From assembly GCA_964590225.1 (NCBI GenBank), contig CAZPWS010000001.1, forward strand, positions 62,001 through 126,000: DNA of 64,000 bases. The letters are read 5' to 3'. The notes beneath the pieces were generated by a model, which saw only the letters and a list, made by a program, of their open reading frames with translations, was not told where the DNA came from and searched no databases. The DNA is from JAEUSG01 sp964590225. Its GTDB lineage: Bacteria; Fibrobacterota; OXYB2-FULL-49-7; JAEUSG01. A program made the position numbers and the translations under genes. Of this stretch, positions 17,296-28,100 are shown one piece after another (position 1 is the stretch's first letter; the number at the start of each line of letters is the position of its first letter).

Positions 17296-17519
17296 TTAAC
17301 CTCCGTAGCCTTCGCTTTATTCATCCGTTTGATTTCACCAGAAACAGTTAGAACGCGAGCCAAATCCTTCCTTAGAGTTCTTAACTTAACAGGATTCTCT
17401 ATTTGACCAACTTTCTTCTGAAATCTCAAATTAAATAACTCTTCTCTTATATCTTTCTCCTTGGCTGTCAAATCATCGACAGAATTTCCTCTCAGCGCAC
17501 GAGCTTTTTCCAACGCCAT
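17292..17519 (-). CDS. rpmC: 50S ribosomal protein L29
   Basis: 75 aa, two-helix protein with REELFNLRFQKKVGQIENP and LRTLRKDLARVLTV. Located at the exit tunnel, where it helps form the docking site for nascent-chain factors. Four-base overlap with rpsQ. Confidence 0.96.
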   Translation of the reverse strand: MALEKARALRGNSVDDLTAKEKDIREELFNLRFQKKVGQIENPVKLRTLRKDLARVLTVSGEIKRMNKAKATEVK

Positions 17520-17525
17520 AATAAA

Positions 17526-17936
17526 TTATTCCTCCACCACTGCAAAACCTGTTAGTATAGGCAACTTCTGAGCACCCCGACGCAGGGCCTCCTTGGCATG
17601 TTCTGCATCAACCCCGGCAACTTCAAACATAACCCGACCTGGTTTTACAACTGCTACCCAGTACTCAGGCGACCCTTTTCCTTTACCCATTCTGGTTTCA
17701 GCCGGCTTTTTAGTAATTGGTTTGTCAGGGAAAAGTCTGACCCAAATTCTCGCACCTTTTTTCACATAGCGCGAAATAGCAATACGAGCAGCCTCGATTT
17801 GCCTCGCCGTGATCCAAGCAGGTTCCAGCGCTTTCATTCCAAAATCACCAAAAGTCACTTTCTCTCCTCGACAAGCCAAACCCCGCATACGACCTTTTTG
17901 AATTTTTCGATGTTTTACTTTACTCGGACTCAGCAT
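17526..17936 (-). CDS. rplP: 50S ribosomal protein L16
   Basis: 136 aa. MLSPSKVKHRKIQKGRMRG at the start and RIWVRLFPDKPITKKPAETR in the middle identify it. Organises the A-site region and the elongation-factor binding site. Confidence 0.98.
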   Translation of the reverse strand: MLSPSKVKHRKIQKGRMRGLACRGEKVTFGDFGMKALEPAWITARQIEAARIAISRYVKKGARIWVRLFPDKPITKKPAETRMGKGKGSPEYWVAVVKPGRVMFEVAGVDAEHAKEALRRGAQKLPILTGFAVVEE

Positions 17937-17974
17937 GATATAACCTCAATTAATTGACAATAGAACAATACCTG

Positions 17975-18631
17975 TTAATTAGCATCCAGAGACTGCTTTT
18001 CTCTCTGTATTACCTCTCCTTTAAAAATCCAGACCTTGATTCCAATTAAACCATATGTGGTCTTCGCTGCTGCGGTTGCGTAATCAATATCTGCCCTCAA
18101 TGTATGAAGTGGCACACGCCCCTCCATAAGCGTAACTCTCCTCGACATTTCAGCTCCGCCAAGCCGACCAGAACATGATATTTTAATCCCTTGTGCACCC
18201 ATTCTCATGGCCGACTGCATAGCCTTCTTCATTGCGCGCTTGAAAGAGATTCTTCGTATTAGCTGCTGTGCAATATTCTCTGCAACAAGCATAGAATCTA
18301 CTTCCGGGCGCTTAATCTCACGAATATTAATGTAAACATCTTTTCCAGTTATATGCTGGAGCTCTTCTTTTAGTCTTTCTACTTCCTCGCCCTTTTTGCC
18401 AATTACAATTCCCGGACGAGCAGTAAAGACATTAACGATGATTCTCTTGGCAGTTCGATCAATACCAACATTGCTTATACTTGCCTTTTGCAATCTTATG
18501 CCGATGTACCGCCGGATAAGCATGTCCTCCTTCAAGAGCGGAGCGAACTTATCGCTCTTGGCGAACCAACGAGAATTCCAAGTCTTATTTATACCAAGAC
18601 GAAGACCGTACGGATTTGTTTTCTGCCCCAA
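17975..18631 (-). CDS. rpsC: 30S ribosomal protein S3
   Basis: 218 aa. MGQKTNPYGLRLGI start, a KH-type domain with GIVIGKKGEEVERL, and a C-terminal domain with GRLGGAEMSRRVTLMEGRVP. Lines the mRNA entry channel. Confidence 0.98.
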   Translation of the reverse strand: MGQKTNPYGLRLGINKTWNSRWFAKSDKFAPLLKEDMLIRRYIGIRLQKASISNVGIDRTAKRIIVNVFTARPGIVIGKKGEEVERLKEELQHITGKDVYINIREIKRPEVDSMLVAENIAQQLIRRISFKRAMKKAMQSAMRMGAQGIKISCSGRLGGAEMSRRVTLMEGRVPLHTLRADIDYATAAAKTTYGLIGIKVWIFKGEVIQREKQSLDAN

Positions 18632-18646
18632 AGCAACATCCTCCTC

Positions 18647-18985
18647 TTAATCAGAAATAACAATCGTTATATGGCTTGACCTTTTAAGACGACGGTAAGC
18701 ACTTCCCTTAGCCCTCGCCCTAATCCTTTTGTGCGCCGTAGCCGAATCGACACACAAGGTTTTTACAATAAGCTTCTCAGAATCAACATTCGGGTTTGTC
18801 TGAGCCATATTAGCAACAGCCGACTTCAATAGCTTTTCAATGGGAGAAACAGCCCTTTTCATTCCACGAATTGCCGCCAAAAAAGAGAGAGCATCATCAA
18901 CCCTCTTACCCCTTATCTCGTCGCCAACATACCGGGCCTTCCTCGCAGACATTAGAAGATACTTTAACTTCGCACTTGATTCCAT
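18647..18985 (-). CDS. rplV: 50S ribosomal protein L22
   Basis: 112 aa from the ATG at 18985 (MESSAKLKYLLMSARKARYV). A longer open frame runs upstream but would overlap rpsS by 80 bases and does not look like L22, so the inner start is chosen. The hairpin region near KGSAYRRLKRSSHI lines the exit tunnel. Confidence 0.95.
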   Translation of the reverse strand: MESSAKLKYLLMSARKARYVGDEIRGKRVDDALSFLAAIRGMKRAVSPIEKLLKSAVANMAQTNPNVDSEKLIVKTLCVDSATAHKRIRARAKGSAYRRLKRSSHITIVISD

Positions 18986-18992
18986 CGATCTA

Positions 18993-19283
18993 TTACTCCT
19001 TGACGCTCGCAGACTTTTCCTTAAGTTTACCACTGTGCCCCTTAAATGTACGAGTAGGACAAAACTCACCAAGCTTATGACCTACCATATTCTCGGACAC
19101 ATAAACCGGAACAAATTTCTTACCATTATGAACATTGAATGTATGCCCAATAAAATCGGGGACTATCGTTGACCTTCTTGACCATGTCTTAACTATCTTC
19201 TTTTCATTTGAATCATTCAACTTCTGAACTTTTTTCGCAAGATGCTCATCAACAAAAGGGCCTTTTTTTATCGATCTCGACAT
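18993..19283 (-). CDS. rpsS: 30S ribosomal protein S19
   Basis: 96 aa. MSRSIKKGPFVDEHL, WSRRSTIVPDFIGHTFNVHN and KLGEFCPTRTFKGH are diagnostic. Head protein paired with S13. Confidence 0.98.
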   Translation of the reverse strand: MSRSIKKGPFVDEHLAKKVQKLNDSNEKKIVKTWSRRSTIVPDFIGHTFNVHNGKKFVPVYVSENMVGHKLGEFCPTRTFKGHSGKLKEKSASVKE

Positions 19284-19300
19284 TATTTATCCTCCAGAAA

Positions 19301-20140
19301 TCACTTATCGCTGTATCGTTTTATAATAAATTTACTACTTGATTTCTTCCGGTTTCTGGTCTTCTTACCTTTTGCCGCAAGACCCCAAGGAGACTCGGGA
19401 TGCTGATATCCTCCACCAGATTTGGAACGCCCCTCTCCACCACCCATAGGATGATCAACAGGATTCATAGCCATTCCACGAACATGTGGTCTTATGCCCT
19501 TCCAACGATTACGACCTGCTTTACCAATAACAATGTTCTCGTGTTCAATGTTACCTACTTGACCTATAACCGCGTAGCATTCGCCACGAAAAAGCCGAAT
19601 CTCGCCTGAAGGCATCTTTAATTGCACCATGCCATTCTCTTTTGCCATTACAGTACAGAACGATCCGGCACTTCTAGCAACCTGTGCTCCTTTACCACGC
19701 TTAAGCTCTATCCCGTGTACATCTGTACCAGCTGGTATTTCCATCAAAGGCATGGCATTACCAACTACCACAGGAACATTGCTACCAGACAAAACTTTAG
19801 CACCCACCTTTAAACCATTTGGCGCAAGTATATAGGTCTTTTCGCCATCAGCGTAATGCAACAAGGCCAAACGAGCAGATCTATTTGGGTCGTACTCAAG
19901 AGCAGCCACCGTAGCTGGCACTCCAACCTTACAGCGAACAAAATCAACAATGCGATACTTCTGCTTATGACCACCACCAATGTGGCGCATAGTAAGTTGA
20001 CCCTGATTGTTTCTTCCACCACTCTTTTTAAGTGGCCGTAGAAGACTCTTTTCTGGTGCCTTTTTAGTAAGCTCTGTAAAATCCGCTACCGTCTTGTAGC
20101 GCAATGTTTTAGTTACCGGCTTGAACTTCTTAACTGCCAT
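19301..20140 (-). CDS. rplB: 50S ribosomal protein L2
   Basis: 279 aa. The peptidyl-transferase-neighbouring loop MNPVDHPMGGGEGRSKSG, including the functionally important His, is intact, and GRNNQGQLTMRHIGGGHKQK is typical. Required for subunit joining. Confidence 0.98.
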   Translation of the reverse strand: MAVKKFKPVTKTLRYKTVADFTELTKKAPEKSLLRPLKKSGGRNNQGQLTMRHIGGGHKQKYRIVDFVRCKVGVPATVAALEYDPNRSARLALLHYADGEKTYILAPNGLKVGAKVLSGSNVPVVVGNAMPLMEIPAGTDVHGIELKRGKGAQVARSAGSFCTVMAKENGMVQLKMPSGEIRLFRGECYAVIGQVGNIEHENIVIGKAGRNRWKGIRPHVRGMAMNPVDHPMGGGEGRSKSGGGYQHPESPWGLAAKGKKTRNRKKSSSKFIIKRYSDK

Positions 20141-20145
20141 AAAAA

Positions 20146-20433
20146 TTAAGCTCCCTCAAAAATCGGAATACTCTGTCCTTTTCCAATTGTCACAACGGCT
20201 TTCTTCCAAGAAGCCCTACGACCTTCATATCGACCTGTCTTTTTAATTTTTCCGAGAACTGTTTGAGTATGAACACACAGAACCTTTACATTAAAAATAG
20301 TTTGAACAGCCTTCCTAATCTCAATTTTGTTTGAGTCTGGACTAACGACAAAAACATATTTATTTTGTTCAAGTCGCTGAATGTTATTCTTCTCAGTTAC
20401 AGAAGGAAACCTTATAATATCTCGTGGTGTCAT
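20146..20433 (-). CDS. rplW: 50S ribosomal protein L23
   Basis: 95 aa. RFPSVTEKNNIQRLEQNKYV and the RNA-binding loop with KKTGRYEGRRASWKKAVV fit the family. Main contact for trigger factor and SRP at the tunnel exit. Starts within the rplD stop (TAATG). Confidence 0.96.
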   Translation of the reverse strand: MTPRDIIRFPSVTEKNNIQRLEQNKYVFVVSPDSNKIEIRKAVQTIFNVKVLCVHTQTVLGKIKKTGRYEGRRASWKKAVVTIGKGQSIPIFEGA

Positions 20434-21074
20434 TAAACCCCCTCCGCACTTTCAAATTTAGCTTTAACTGCCTCAAGTGCCTTTTTGGTTATAAGGACAT
20501 TTTCGGCATTAAGCACCTCATACGCATTGACCTGAGACACTTTTAATATATTTGTGTTTTTTATATTTCTTACAGCAAGAAAAAGATTTTTATCAAAAGC
20601 ATCCACTATAAAAAGATTTTTACGGCCAGTCAGAGCCATGCTACGCAACAGCGAAACAACAACTTTTGTTTTAGGTTCTGAAATTGTAAAATCTTCTAAA
20701 ACATATACTTTCTTATCTTTCGCCTTAGCTGAAAGAGCACAAATAAGCGCCCCTCTCCTCTTTTTAACTGGAAGAAGACTATAGTAATCACGCGGAACCG
20801 GACCAAAAGCCTTACCACCCCTAACCCATATTGGCGAACTATTATCTCCCGACCTTGCACGACCAGTACCCTTCTGCCGCCAAGGTTTTTTTGTGCCACC
20901 CGACACCTCAGCCCGAGTTTTAGTCTTTGAAGTTCCTTGCCGTTGATTCGCAAGAAAATTTTTGACATACTCATAAACTAACGGCTCGTTCATCGGAATT
21001 CCGAACAGTGCATCAGAAAGGACAAACTTTCCCCTTTCCTTGCCTTCTTGTGAATAAACTACTGCTTCAACCAT
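20433..21074 (-). CDS. rplD: 50S ribosomal protein L4
   Basis: 213 aa. The extended loop with GGTKKPWRQKGTGRARSGDN, which reaches the exit tunnel, is present. In enterobacteria L4 represses the S10 operon through a long leader; here the space before rpsJ is only about 40 bases, so that mechanism is unlikely. Confidence 0.97.
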   Translation of the reverse strand: MVEAVVYSQEGKERGKFVLSDALFGIPMNEPLVYEYVKNFLANQRQGTSKTKTRAEVSGGTKKPWRQKGTGRARSGDNSSPIWVRGGKAFGPVPRDYYSLLPVKKRRGALICALSAKAKDKKVYVLEDFTISEPKTKVVVSLLRSMALTGRKNLFIVDAFDKNLFLAVRNIKNTNILKVSQVNAYEVLNAENVLITKKALEAVKAKFESAEGV

Positions 21075-21089
21075 AATATATTCAATTCC

Positions 21090-21710
21090 TTATACTTTTC
21101 TGATATCAACAACACGATTATTTGCGCCAGGTATAGAACCCTTAAGCAGAATAACTCCCTTCTCGGGAATCAACTTTACCACTCTGATATTCTTGGTAGT
21201 AACTATACTGTTTCCATGATGCCCTGCCATCTTCTTTCCCTTCCAAACCTTAGCTGGATCGGTGTGGTTTCCAATAGATCCACCCTCACGATGCATCTTG
21301 TTTCCGTGTGTTTCCCGTCCCCTTTGGAAATGATACCTCTTAATAACACCTGTAAAACCACGCCCTTTTGTAGTTCCAGAAACATTTACGAAATCCACAC
21401 CACCAAGAGAATCTATACCGATATCCTGACCAACCTTGTATTCAGAAACGCTATCGACACGAATCTCCCTGAGCTTGCGCATAGGAGCCATACCAATTTT
21501 CTTAAAAACGCCTGATCGCGGCTTATTAACCTTTCGTTCTTCCAAAGGTAAGAAGCCCACAACCAAAGCATTGTAGCCTTCTTTAGCCGATTCTTTAATT
21601 TGTACTACCTTAAGAGGCAGAACTTCAACAACGGTAACAGGTGTCCTGACACCCATTTCATCGTACCAGGTTGTCATTCCGACCTTTTTCCCAAAAACCG
21701 TCTTGATCAT
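21090..21710 (-). CDS. rplC: 50S ribosomal protein L3
   Basis: 206 aa. GTTKGRGFTGVIKRYHFQRG and the tip-loop region SIGNHTDPAKVWKGKKMAGH, with the residue class that neighbours the peptidyl transferase centre, are conserved. Early assembly protein. Confidence 0.98.
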   Translation of the reverse strand: MIKTVFGKKVGMTTWYDEMGVRTPVTVVEVLPLKVVQIKESAKEGYNALVVGFLPLEERKVNKPRSGVFKKIGMAPMRKLREIRVDSVSEYKVGQDIGIDSLGGVDFVNVSGTTKGRGFTGVIKRYHFQRGRETHGNKMHREGGSIGNHTDPAKVWKGKKMAGHHGNSIVTTKNIRVVKLIPEKGVILLKGSIPGANNRVVDIRKV

Positions 21711-21746
21711 AGTTATAAAATTCCTTTTTACAAAATCAAACTAAAG

Positions 21747-22055
21747 TCAAACCTTTATCTCTACATCAACCCCTGCAGGCAAATCCAATTTCATAAGCGA
21801 ATCAATCGTCTGCGGAGTCGAATCAATAATGTCTATTAACCTTTTATGAATCCGAGTCTCAAACTGCTCTCTCGATTTCTTGTTAACAAAAGGAGAACGA
21901 AGAACAGTATATGATTTCTTTTTTATGGGTAACGGCACAGGACCATATATCCTTGCCCCAGAAGTCTTAGCGGTACGAACTATATCCGCCGCAGATTTAT
22001 CAAGCATATTATGATCGAAAGACTTCAACTTAATTCTTATTTTCTCGCCTGCCAC
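21747..22055 (-). CDS. rpsJ: 30S ribosomal protein S10 (NusE)
   Basis: 102 aa. IRIKLKSFDHNMLDKSAADI and VNKKSREQFETRIHKRLIDI identify it. Besides its ribosomal role it binds NusG and NusB in transcription antitermination. First gene of the S10 block; 41 bases after fusA and with no separate promoter that I can see. Confidence 0.98.
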   Translation of the reverse strand: MAGEKIRIKLKSFDHNMLDKSAADIVRTAKTSGARIYGPVPLPIKKKSYTVLRSPFVNKKSREQFETRIHKRLIDIIDSTPQTIDSLMKLDLPAGVDVEIKV

Positions 22056-22096
22056 CTTAATGCTCCTTCATTCAGAAAATTGCATTTTTTATCAGC

Positions 22097-24175
22097 TTAT
22101 ATCCCTGTCAACCTTTTATGAGTTTCAGCAGAAACCTCTTTATAATGAGAGAATTCCATTGAGAATGATGCGCGTCCCTGCGTTAACGACCTTAGTGTTG
22201 TTGCGTAACCAAACATATTGACTAAAGGGGCAACCGCAGTTATTGTTTGTGTCCCGTCTCTTAATTCAAGATGATTAACCTGCGCATTTCGCTTGTTTAT
22301 ATCAGATATCACATTGCCGGTAAACTCTTCCGGTACAAAAATATCAACTTTCATAACCGGCTCAAGCACAATCGGCAAAGCCTTTAACAACAATTCTCTA
22401 ATTGCAATCGACGAAGCAATTTGAAAAGACAATTCTGACGAATCTGAAGGGTGAAAATCAATACTATTCAAAACAACCTTCACATCAATGACCGGATTAC
22501 CTGCAAGAACACCCGCCTGAAGTCCATCCCTTACACCACGCTCAATCGCGCTGATAAACTCCTTTGGAGCATGAGAAAAACTATCCTTGAACTCAAACTT
22601 AACGCCGCTCATTGCGGACTGAGGTTCAATAGAAAGATTAACTTGAGCATACAGTCGTTTCCCCCCGGTCTGCTTATCGTAAGCGTACTCCATTGAAGAA
22701 GCACTTTTTACCGTCTCAGCATACGAAACCTGAGGACGACCTATATTTACCACAACCTTGAATTCATCAACGAGTCGCCTCGTTATTACATCAAGATGTA
22801 ATTCGCCCATACCTGCGATGATCGTTTGGCCGGTATTTTCGTCTTTCTTGACGCGGAACGTAGGATCGTCTTCAACCATCTTGAAAAGCGACTCCATCAT
22901 CCTTTCGAGATCAACCTTTGACTTCGGCTCTACTGCAATTTCAACAACCGGCTCCGGAAACTTAATAGACTCAAGAAGCACACCAGGTTTGTCACCGTTA
23001 AGAGTATGCCCAGTAAGAGTATTTTTAAGACCTGAGAGCGCTACAATTGCACCAGTACCAACAGAATCAATCTCGCTGCGCTTATCGGCGTGCATCTGCA
23101 ATAATTTTTGAACCCTCTCTCGCTTGTCGATAGAGGAATTATAAACAGCCTGTCCAACCTTCAACCGTCCTGAGTACACGCGAGCATAAACCAATTTTCC
23201 AACAAATGGATCACTCTGAATCTTAAATGCAAGCGCGGTAAAAGGTCCATCATCCGACGGAGTAATACCGACCTCATTGCCGCCCACATGAGCAGAAACA
23301 GCCGTAATCGCCCCCTTGTCAATCGGAGAAGGGAGAAAATCAACAATTGCATCAAGTAGGCTAACTACACCTTTATTCTTAAAAGCCGAACCACAAAGAA
23401 CAGGCACACACACGCCAGAAATTGTAGCTTCACGCACAGCTTTAAGCAAGTCTTCCCGCGAAAGGTCCCTACCTTCAACAAGAGCCTCAAGAATAGAATC
23501 ATTAGATTTTGATAGAGCATCTAATAAATCGTCCCTATAGCGCTTAGCATCCAATAAAGATTCAGGAGGTATGTCTCGCTCAAAAGCATGAGCGCCATAC
23601 TCGGCTTCATTAAAAAATAAAGCCCGCATCGTCAACAGGTCAACAACACCAGCAAACGACTCTCCCTCCCCAATAGGAAGCTGCAGAACAAGAGGAGTAG
23701 CAGATAGTTTAAGCTTGATTTGGTCGATCACGCTAAAGAAATCGGCACCTGCTCGATCCATTTTATTAACGAATGTTATCCTCGGAACATGATAACGATT
23801 GGCTTGACGCCAAACCGTTTCAGACTGAGGTTGCACACCACCAACAGCACAAAACACAACCACTGCACCATCCAAAACTCTCAAAGAACGCTCGACCTCA
23901 ACAGTGAAGTCAACATGACCCGGTGTATCTACGATATTAATGGAACTGGACTTCCACGAACACTTCGTGGCAGCTGCGGTAATGGTTATTCCCCGCTCCC
24001 GCTCCTGATCCATCCAGTCCATTACGGTATTACCGTCATGAACCTCCCCAGGCCTGTGTATTCGACCAGTATAGAGCAGAATCCTCTCTGTAACAGTCGT
24101 CTTGCCCGCATCTATGTGGGCAACAATACCAATATTTCTTAAAGAACGCAAATCGTCATCTTGGCCAGAAGCCAT
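22097..24175 (-). CDS. fusA: Elongation factor G
   Basis: 692 aa. The P loop AHIDAGKT is at 19-26, switch I RGITI at 61-65, then DTPGHVDF and NKMDRAG. Translocase GTPase moving tRNA and mRNA after peptide transfer. Unlike the EF-Tu of this window, its switch I is fully canonical. Thirteen bases separate it from the rpsG stop upstream. Confidence 0.98.
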   Translation of the reverse strand: MASGQDDDLRSLRNIGIVAHIDAGKTTVTERILLYTGRIHRPGEVHDGNTVMDWMDQERERGITITAAATKCSWKSSSINIVDTPGHVDFTVEVERSLRVLDGAVVVFCAVGGVQPQSETVWRQANRYHVPRITFVNKMDRAGADFFSVIDQIKLKLSATPLVLQLPIGEGESFAGVVDLLTMRALFFNEAEYGAHAFERDIPPESLLDAKRYRDDLLDALSKSNDSILEALVEGRDLSREDLLKAVREATISGVCVPVLCGSAFKNKGVVSLLDAIVDFLPSPIDKGAITAVSAHVGGNEVGITPSDDGPFTALAFKIQSDPFVGKLVYARVYSGRLKVGQAVYNSSIDKRERVQKLLQMHADKRSEIDSVGTGAIVALSGLKNTLTGHTLNGDKPGVLLESIKFPEPVVEIAVEPKSKVDLERMMESLFKMVEDDPTFRVKKDENTGQTIIAGMGELHLDVITRRLVDEFKVVVNIGRPQVSYAETVKSASSMEYAYDKQTGGKRLYAQVNLSIEPQSAMSGVKFEFKDSFSHAPKEFISAIERGVRDGLQAGVLAGNPVIDVKVVLNSIDFHPSDSSELSFQIASSIAIRELLLKALPIVLEPVMKVDIFVPEEFTGNVISDINKRNAQVNHLELRDGTQTITAVAPLVNMFGYATTLRSLTQGRASFSMEFSHYKEVSAETHKRLTGI

Positions 24176-24187
24176 GACAATTATTAA

Positions 24188-24661
24188 CTATCTCCAACGG
24201 AAATGAGCAAAGGCCTTGTTTGCCTCTGCCATCCGATGAGTATCCTCTTTTTTCTTAATTGCAGAACCCTCGTTATTAGATGCCGCAATCAATTCCATAC
24301 CAAGCTTATGCGCCATATCCTTTTCACGACGAACCTTAGCAGCCTCAACAATCCAGCGAATACCAAGCGCAGTCCGCCTATCAGGTGGAACTTCCATGGG
24401 TATCTGATAGTTAGCGCCACCAATCCTTCTCGATTTTACTTCAACCGATGGCTTAACATTTCCAAGAGCTTTCTTGAAAACCGACAAGCCATCAGACTGT
24501 GTTTTTTCGGAGGCCAGATCAATAGCCGAATAAAAAACACCCTCCGCAACGCTCTTTTTTCCACAGCGCATTATACCATTAATAAATTTGGCAACAAGGG
24601 TACTATTATAACGATAATCAGGTAAACCATCTCTTCGTTCAGCTCTTCTTCTTCGCGACAT
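24188..24661 (-). CDS. rpsG: 30S ribosomal protein S7
   Basis: 157 aa. MSRRRRAERRDGLPDYRYNS and the C-terminal EDTHRMAEANKAFAHFRW are typical. Nucleates assembly of the 30S head. Second gene of the str block rpsL-rpsG-fusA. Confidence 0.98.
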   Translation of the reverse strand: MSRRRRAERRDGLPDYRYNSTLVAKFINGIMRCGKKSVAEGVFYSAIDLASEKTQSDGLSVFKKALGNVKPSVEVKSRRIGGANYQIPMEVPPDRRTALGIRWIVEAAKVRREKDMAHKLGMELIAASNNEGSAIKKKEDTHRMAEANKAFAHFRWR

Positions 24662-24679
24662 AATTTATGCTCTAACCTC

Positions 24680-25054
24680 TCACTTTTTTGGGCGCTTAAC
24701 GCCGTATTTTGACCTACTCTGTTTACGCCCATCTACACCACTCGTATCGAGAGCGCCTCTGACTATGTGATACCTAACACCCGGTACATCCTTAACCCTA
24801 CCACCCCTAATTAGAACAATAGAATGTTCCTGCAGATTATGACCCTCACCAGGTATGTAACATATTACTTCCATCTTGTTCGTTAAACGGACGCGAGCAA
24901 CTTTACGCAAAGCAGAATTCGGCTTTTTAGGCGTAGTTGTATAAACCCTTGTACATATCCCCCTTTTTTGAGGATTGGCTTTAAGAGCTGGAGCAGATGT
25001 TTTACTAACTGCTGCTTGTCTTCCTTTTCTAATCAACTGATTTATAGTTGGCAT
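24680..25054 (-). CDS. rpsL: 30S ribosomal protein S12
   Basis: 124 aa. TPKKPNSALRKVARV and GGRVKDVPGVRYHIVRGALD are invariant. The lysines in these two blocks (Lys43/44 and Lys88, matching the streptomycin-linked E. coli positions) are wild-type. Preceded by its own promoter at 25084-25113. Confidence 0.98.
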   Translation of the reverse strand: MPTINQLIRKGRQAAVSKTSAPALKANPQKRGICTRVYTTTPKKPNSALRKVARVRLTNKMEVICYIPGEGHNLQEHSIVLIRGGRVKDVPGVRYHIVRGALDTSGVDGRKQSRSKYGVKRPKK

Positions 25055-25083
25055 TAAAATTCCTTCATAACAAAAAGTTTTTT

Positions 25084-25113
25084 AATATAAGTAACATTGC
25101 AATATAATGTCAA
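25084..25113 (-). promoter_or_regulatory. Promoter between rpoC and rpsL
   Basis: On the minus strand a perfect TTGACA (25108-25113) and TATATT (25084-25089) are 18 bases apart; the rpsL ATG follows about 30 bases later. This allows the str/S10/spc/alpha genes to be made independently of rpoBC readthrough. Confidence 0.7.
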
Positions 25114-25120
25114 TAATTAT

Positions 25121-28100
25121 TTAGAAAATCATCTCCTCATCAACATCTTCCTGAACGCCAACTGCCCCATCGAGAATATCCTTGCTCTCCGCACTGCCGT
25201 ATTCCACACCGATATCCGCATCCAAATCTTTAATATGTATCTTCGTATAGACATCAGCACCAGTACCACACGGCAACAGATTACCCATAATGACATTTTC
25301 TTTTAATCCATATAATCTGTCAACCCTTTCGGCAACTGCGGCATCAGAAAGCACCCTTGTCGTTTCTTGAAAAGAAGCCGCGGATATAAAACTATCCGTT
25401 GATAACGAAGCCTTAGTTATGCCCAACAACTGTGGCTGATATTGGGCAGGCTTTCTGCCGCTCTCAAGCAATATTTGATTTACGCGAAGCACATCAGTTT
25501 TTGATACGCTTTCACCTTCTATAAAGTCGGAATCACCCTCGTCTGTAATCTTGACTCTTCGAAGCATTTGCTTGATAATACACTCAATGTGCTTATCGTT
25601 AATAGCAACGCCTTGCAATCTGTAAACCTCTTGAATTTCGTTCAGAAGATAGCTTTGAACGGCGTTATCACCATTTATACGGAGGATGTCGTGCGGATCA
25701 ATGGGACCTTCACATAGCCTTTCACCAGCCGCAACTCTATCACCGTCATGAACTCTCATATGCTTACCGTGTGGAATGAGGTATGATACAGATTCGGAGT
25801 TTTCCCCAGTAACAACAACTTTTCTGTATCCTCTCTCGTCTCCCGCAAAGGAAACATTACCATCTATCTCAGAAACTACGGCAGGATCCTTAGGTTTTCT
25901 TGCTTCAAACAACTCTGATACGCGGGGAAGGCCTCCCGTAATGTCTCTTGTTTTTGCGCTCTCCCTTGGAATCTTAGCAAGAACATCACCGCTACTTACT
26001 TTTGCACCATCCTCTACCGCTATGTATGCGCCCGTAGGTAGCGCAACACTACTCTGCTTTTGTCCATCGCCTCCTGCAATCATTAATACAGGGTGAATTT
26101 TCTTACTCCTATGCTCTATCACGACAAGATTCCTAAGGCCGGTTGTCTCGTCGTACTCCTCACGAACTGTTTCTTTCTGTTTGATTCCCGAAAACTTGAC
26201 AACACCATCTTTGTCGGCTAATATCAAAAGATTGTACGGATCCCATTCAAAAACAACATCCCCCTTAACGACTTTTTTACCATCTTTAACCTTGATACTT
26301 GCTGCATAAGGCACTGGATACTGAGCAAGTTCACGGCCATTATCATCTTCTACAACAATCTTACCGTTCTTCCCAATAACAACGGTATTACCGTTATTAT
26401 CCACGCACCTGATATCAACAAACTTTGCGGTACCGTTCTTCTTAAACAACTGACGACTTTGCGTCGCAATTCTTCCCGATGTACCGCCAATATGGAAAGT
26501 ACGCAATGTCAACTGTGTTCCAGGCTCACCAATCGATTGAGCTGCCATAACACCAACTGCTTCACCCGTATGAACCACTCTACCATGCGCAAGATTCTTA
26601 CCATAACACTTTACACATATTCCTCTATCCGATTCGCAAGTTAATACAGAACGAATCAGAACAGTTTCAACACCGGACGACTCTATTTGCCTGGCTATTT
26701 CCGTAGTTATATACGAACCCTGTGATGCCAATAATTCGTCCGTAACAGGATGATATACATCCTGTTGCAGGAAGCGACCACTAATTCTATTGGCAAGCGG
26801 TTCGATCACCTCCTCGCCCTCTCGTAAAGCCTCCATCTCAAGTCCCCGAACCGTTCCACAGTCGTCGATTGACACTATGAGATCTTGAGCCACATCAACA
26901 AGCCGCCTCGTTAAGTAACCGGCATCAGCTGTTTTAAGGGCAGTATCAGCGAGTCCTTTTCGTGCGCCGTGTGTTGATATGAAATACTCAAGAACAGTCA
27001 ATCCCTCCTTGAAATTGGATGTAATAGGATTCTCGATAATTTCTCCGATGGAACCTGTTAGTTTCTTCTGCGGTTTCGCCATCAGACCACGCATACCTGC
27101 AAGCTGTTTTATCTGGTCTTTAGAACCTCTGGCACCGGAGTCTGCCATCATATAAACAGGATTGAAGCCGTCCCTATTTTCGGCCAACTGCGTAAACAGA
27201 ACCTCCGCGACATCATTTGTTGCATGTGTCCATATATCTATGATCTTGTTGTACCGCTCAGAGTCTGTAATAAGCATTTTTTGGTATTGCTTGTTCACAG
27301 AATCAACCGCCTTCTTAGCATTAGATACTATGGATTCCTTCTCTTTAGGTATTAATAAATCATCAATAGAAACTGTAACACCAGCTTTTGTAGCAAAATC
27401 AAACCCGACCTTCTTAAGTCTGTCAAGAAACTGACAGGTTTTTGCGTTACCCGCTTTTGCATGATATGCAGCAATAAGCTCAACAAGTTTCTTTTTAGCC
27501 ATTGTTTCATTAACAAAGCGCATTTCGGATGGGACGGCATCATTAAAAATAACGCGTCCAGCGGTGGTTTTTAATGATTTTCCGTTAAAACTAAATTTGA
27601 TGGGCTCATGCAGCTCAATCACACCATTTTCTAAAGCGAGCCTAACATCATCGCTATCCTTGTATATAACTTCCGGTAAATTATCTGAGTGTTTGTGTAC
27701 TACATGACCTTCTTTTGTGAGATAGTAGCATCCTATAACGACATCTTGCGAGGGAGTGGCAAGTGGCAATCCCGATGCTGGATGCAATATGTTGTGAGAA
27801 GAGAGCATTAGCAAACGCGCTTCGAGCTGCGCTTCATATGAAAGTGGTAGATGAACAGCCATCTGGTCACCATCAAAATCAGCATTAAAAGCTGCACAAA
27901 CAAACGGGTGAAGTCTGATTGCTTTACCCTCGATCAATACAGGATAAAACGCCTGGATACCCAAACGATGAAGTGTGGGGGCGCGATTAAGCAATACTGG
28001 ATGATCTTCTATAATCTCTTCTAAAATATCCCAAACCTCTGGTCTTTCCCGCTCTACGAACTTCTTGGCGCTTTTGATCGTCTGAACATACCCTTTTTCT

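Noticed and set aside
18986..19072. N-terminal extension of rplV overlapping rpsS
   Set aside because: The extra 29 residues fall within the rpsS reading frame and are absent from L22 proteins; the ATG at 18985 gives the normal protein.
22056..22096. L4-type attenuation leader before rpsJ
   Set aside because: Only 41 bases are available and no stable hairpins are seen.
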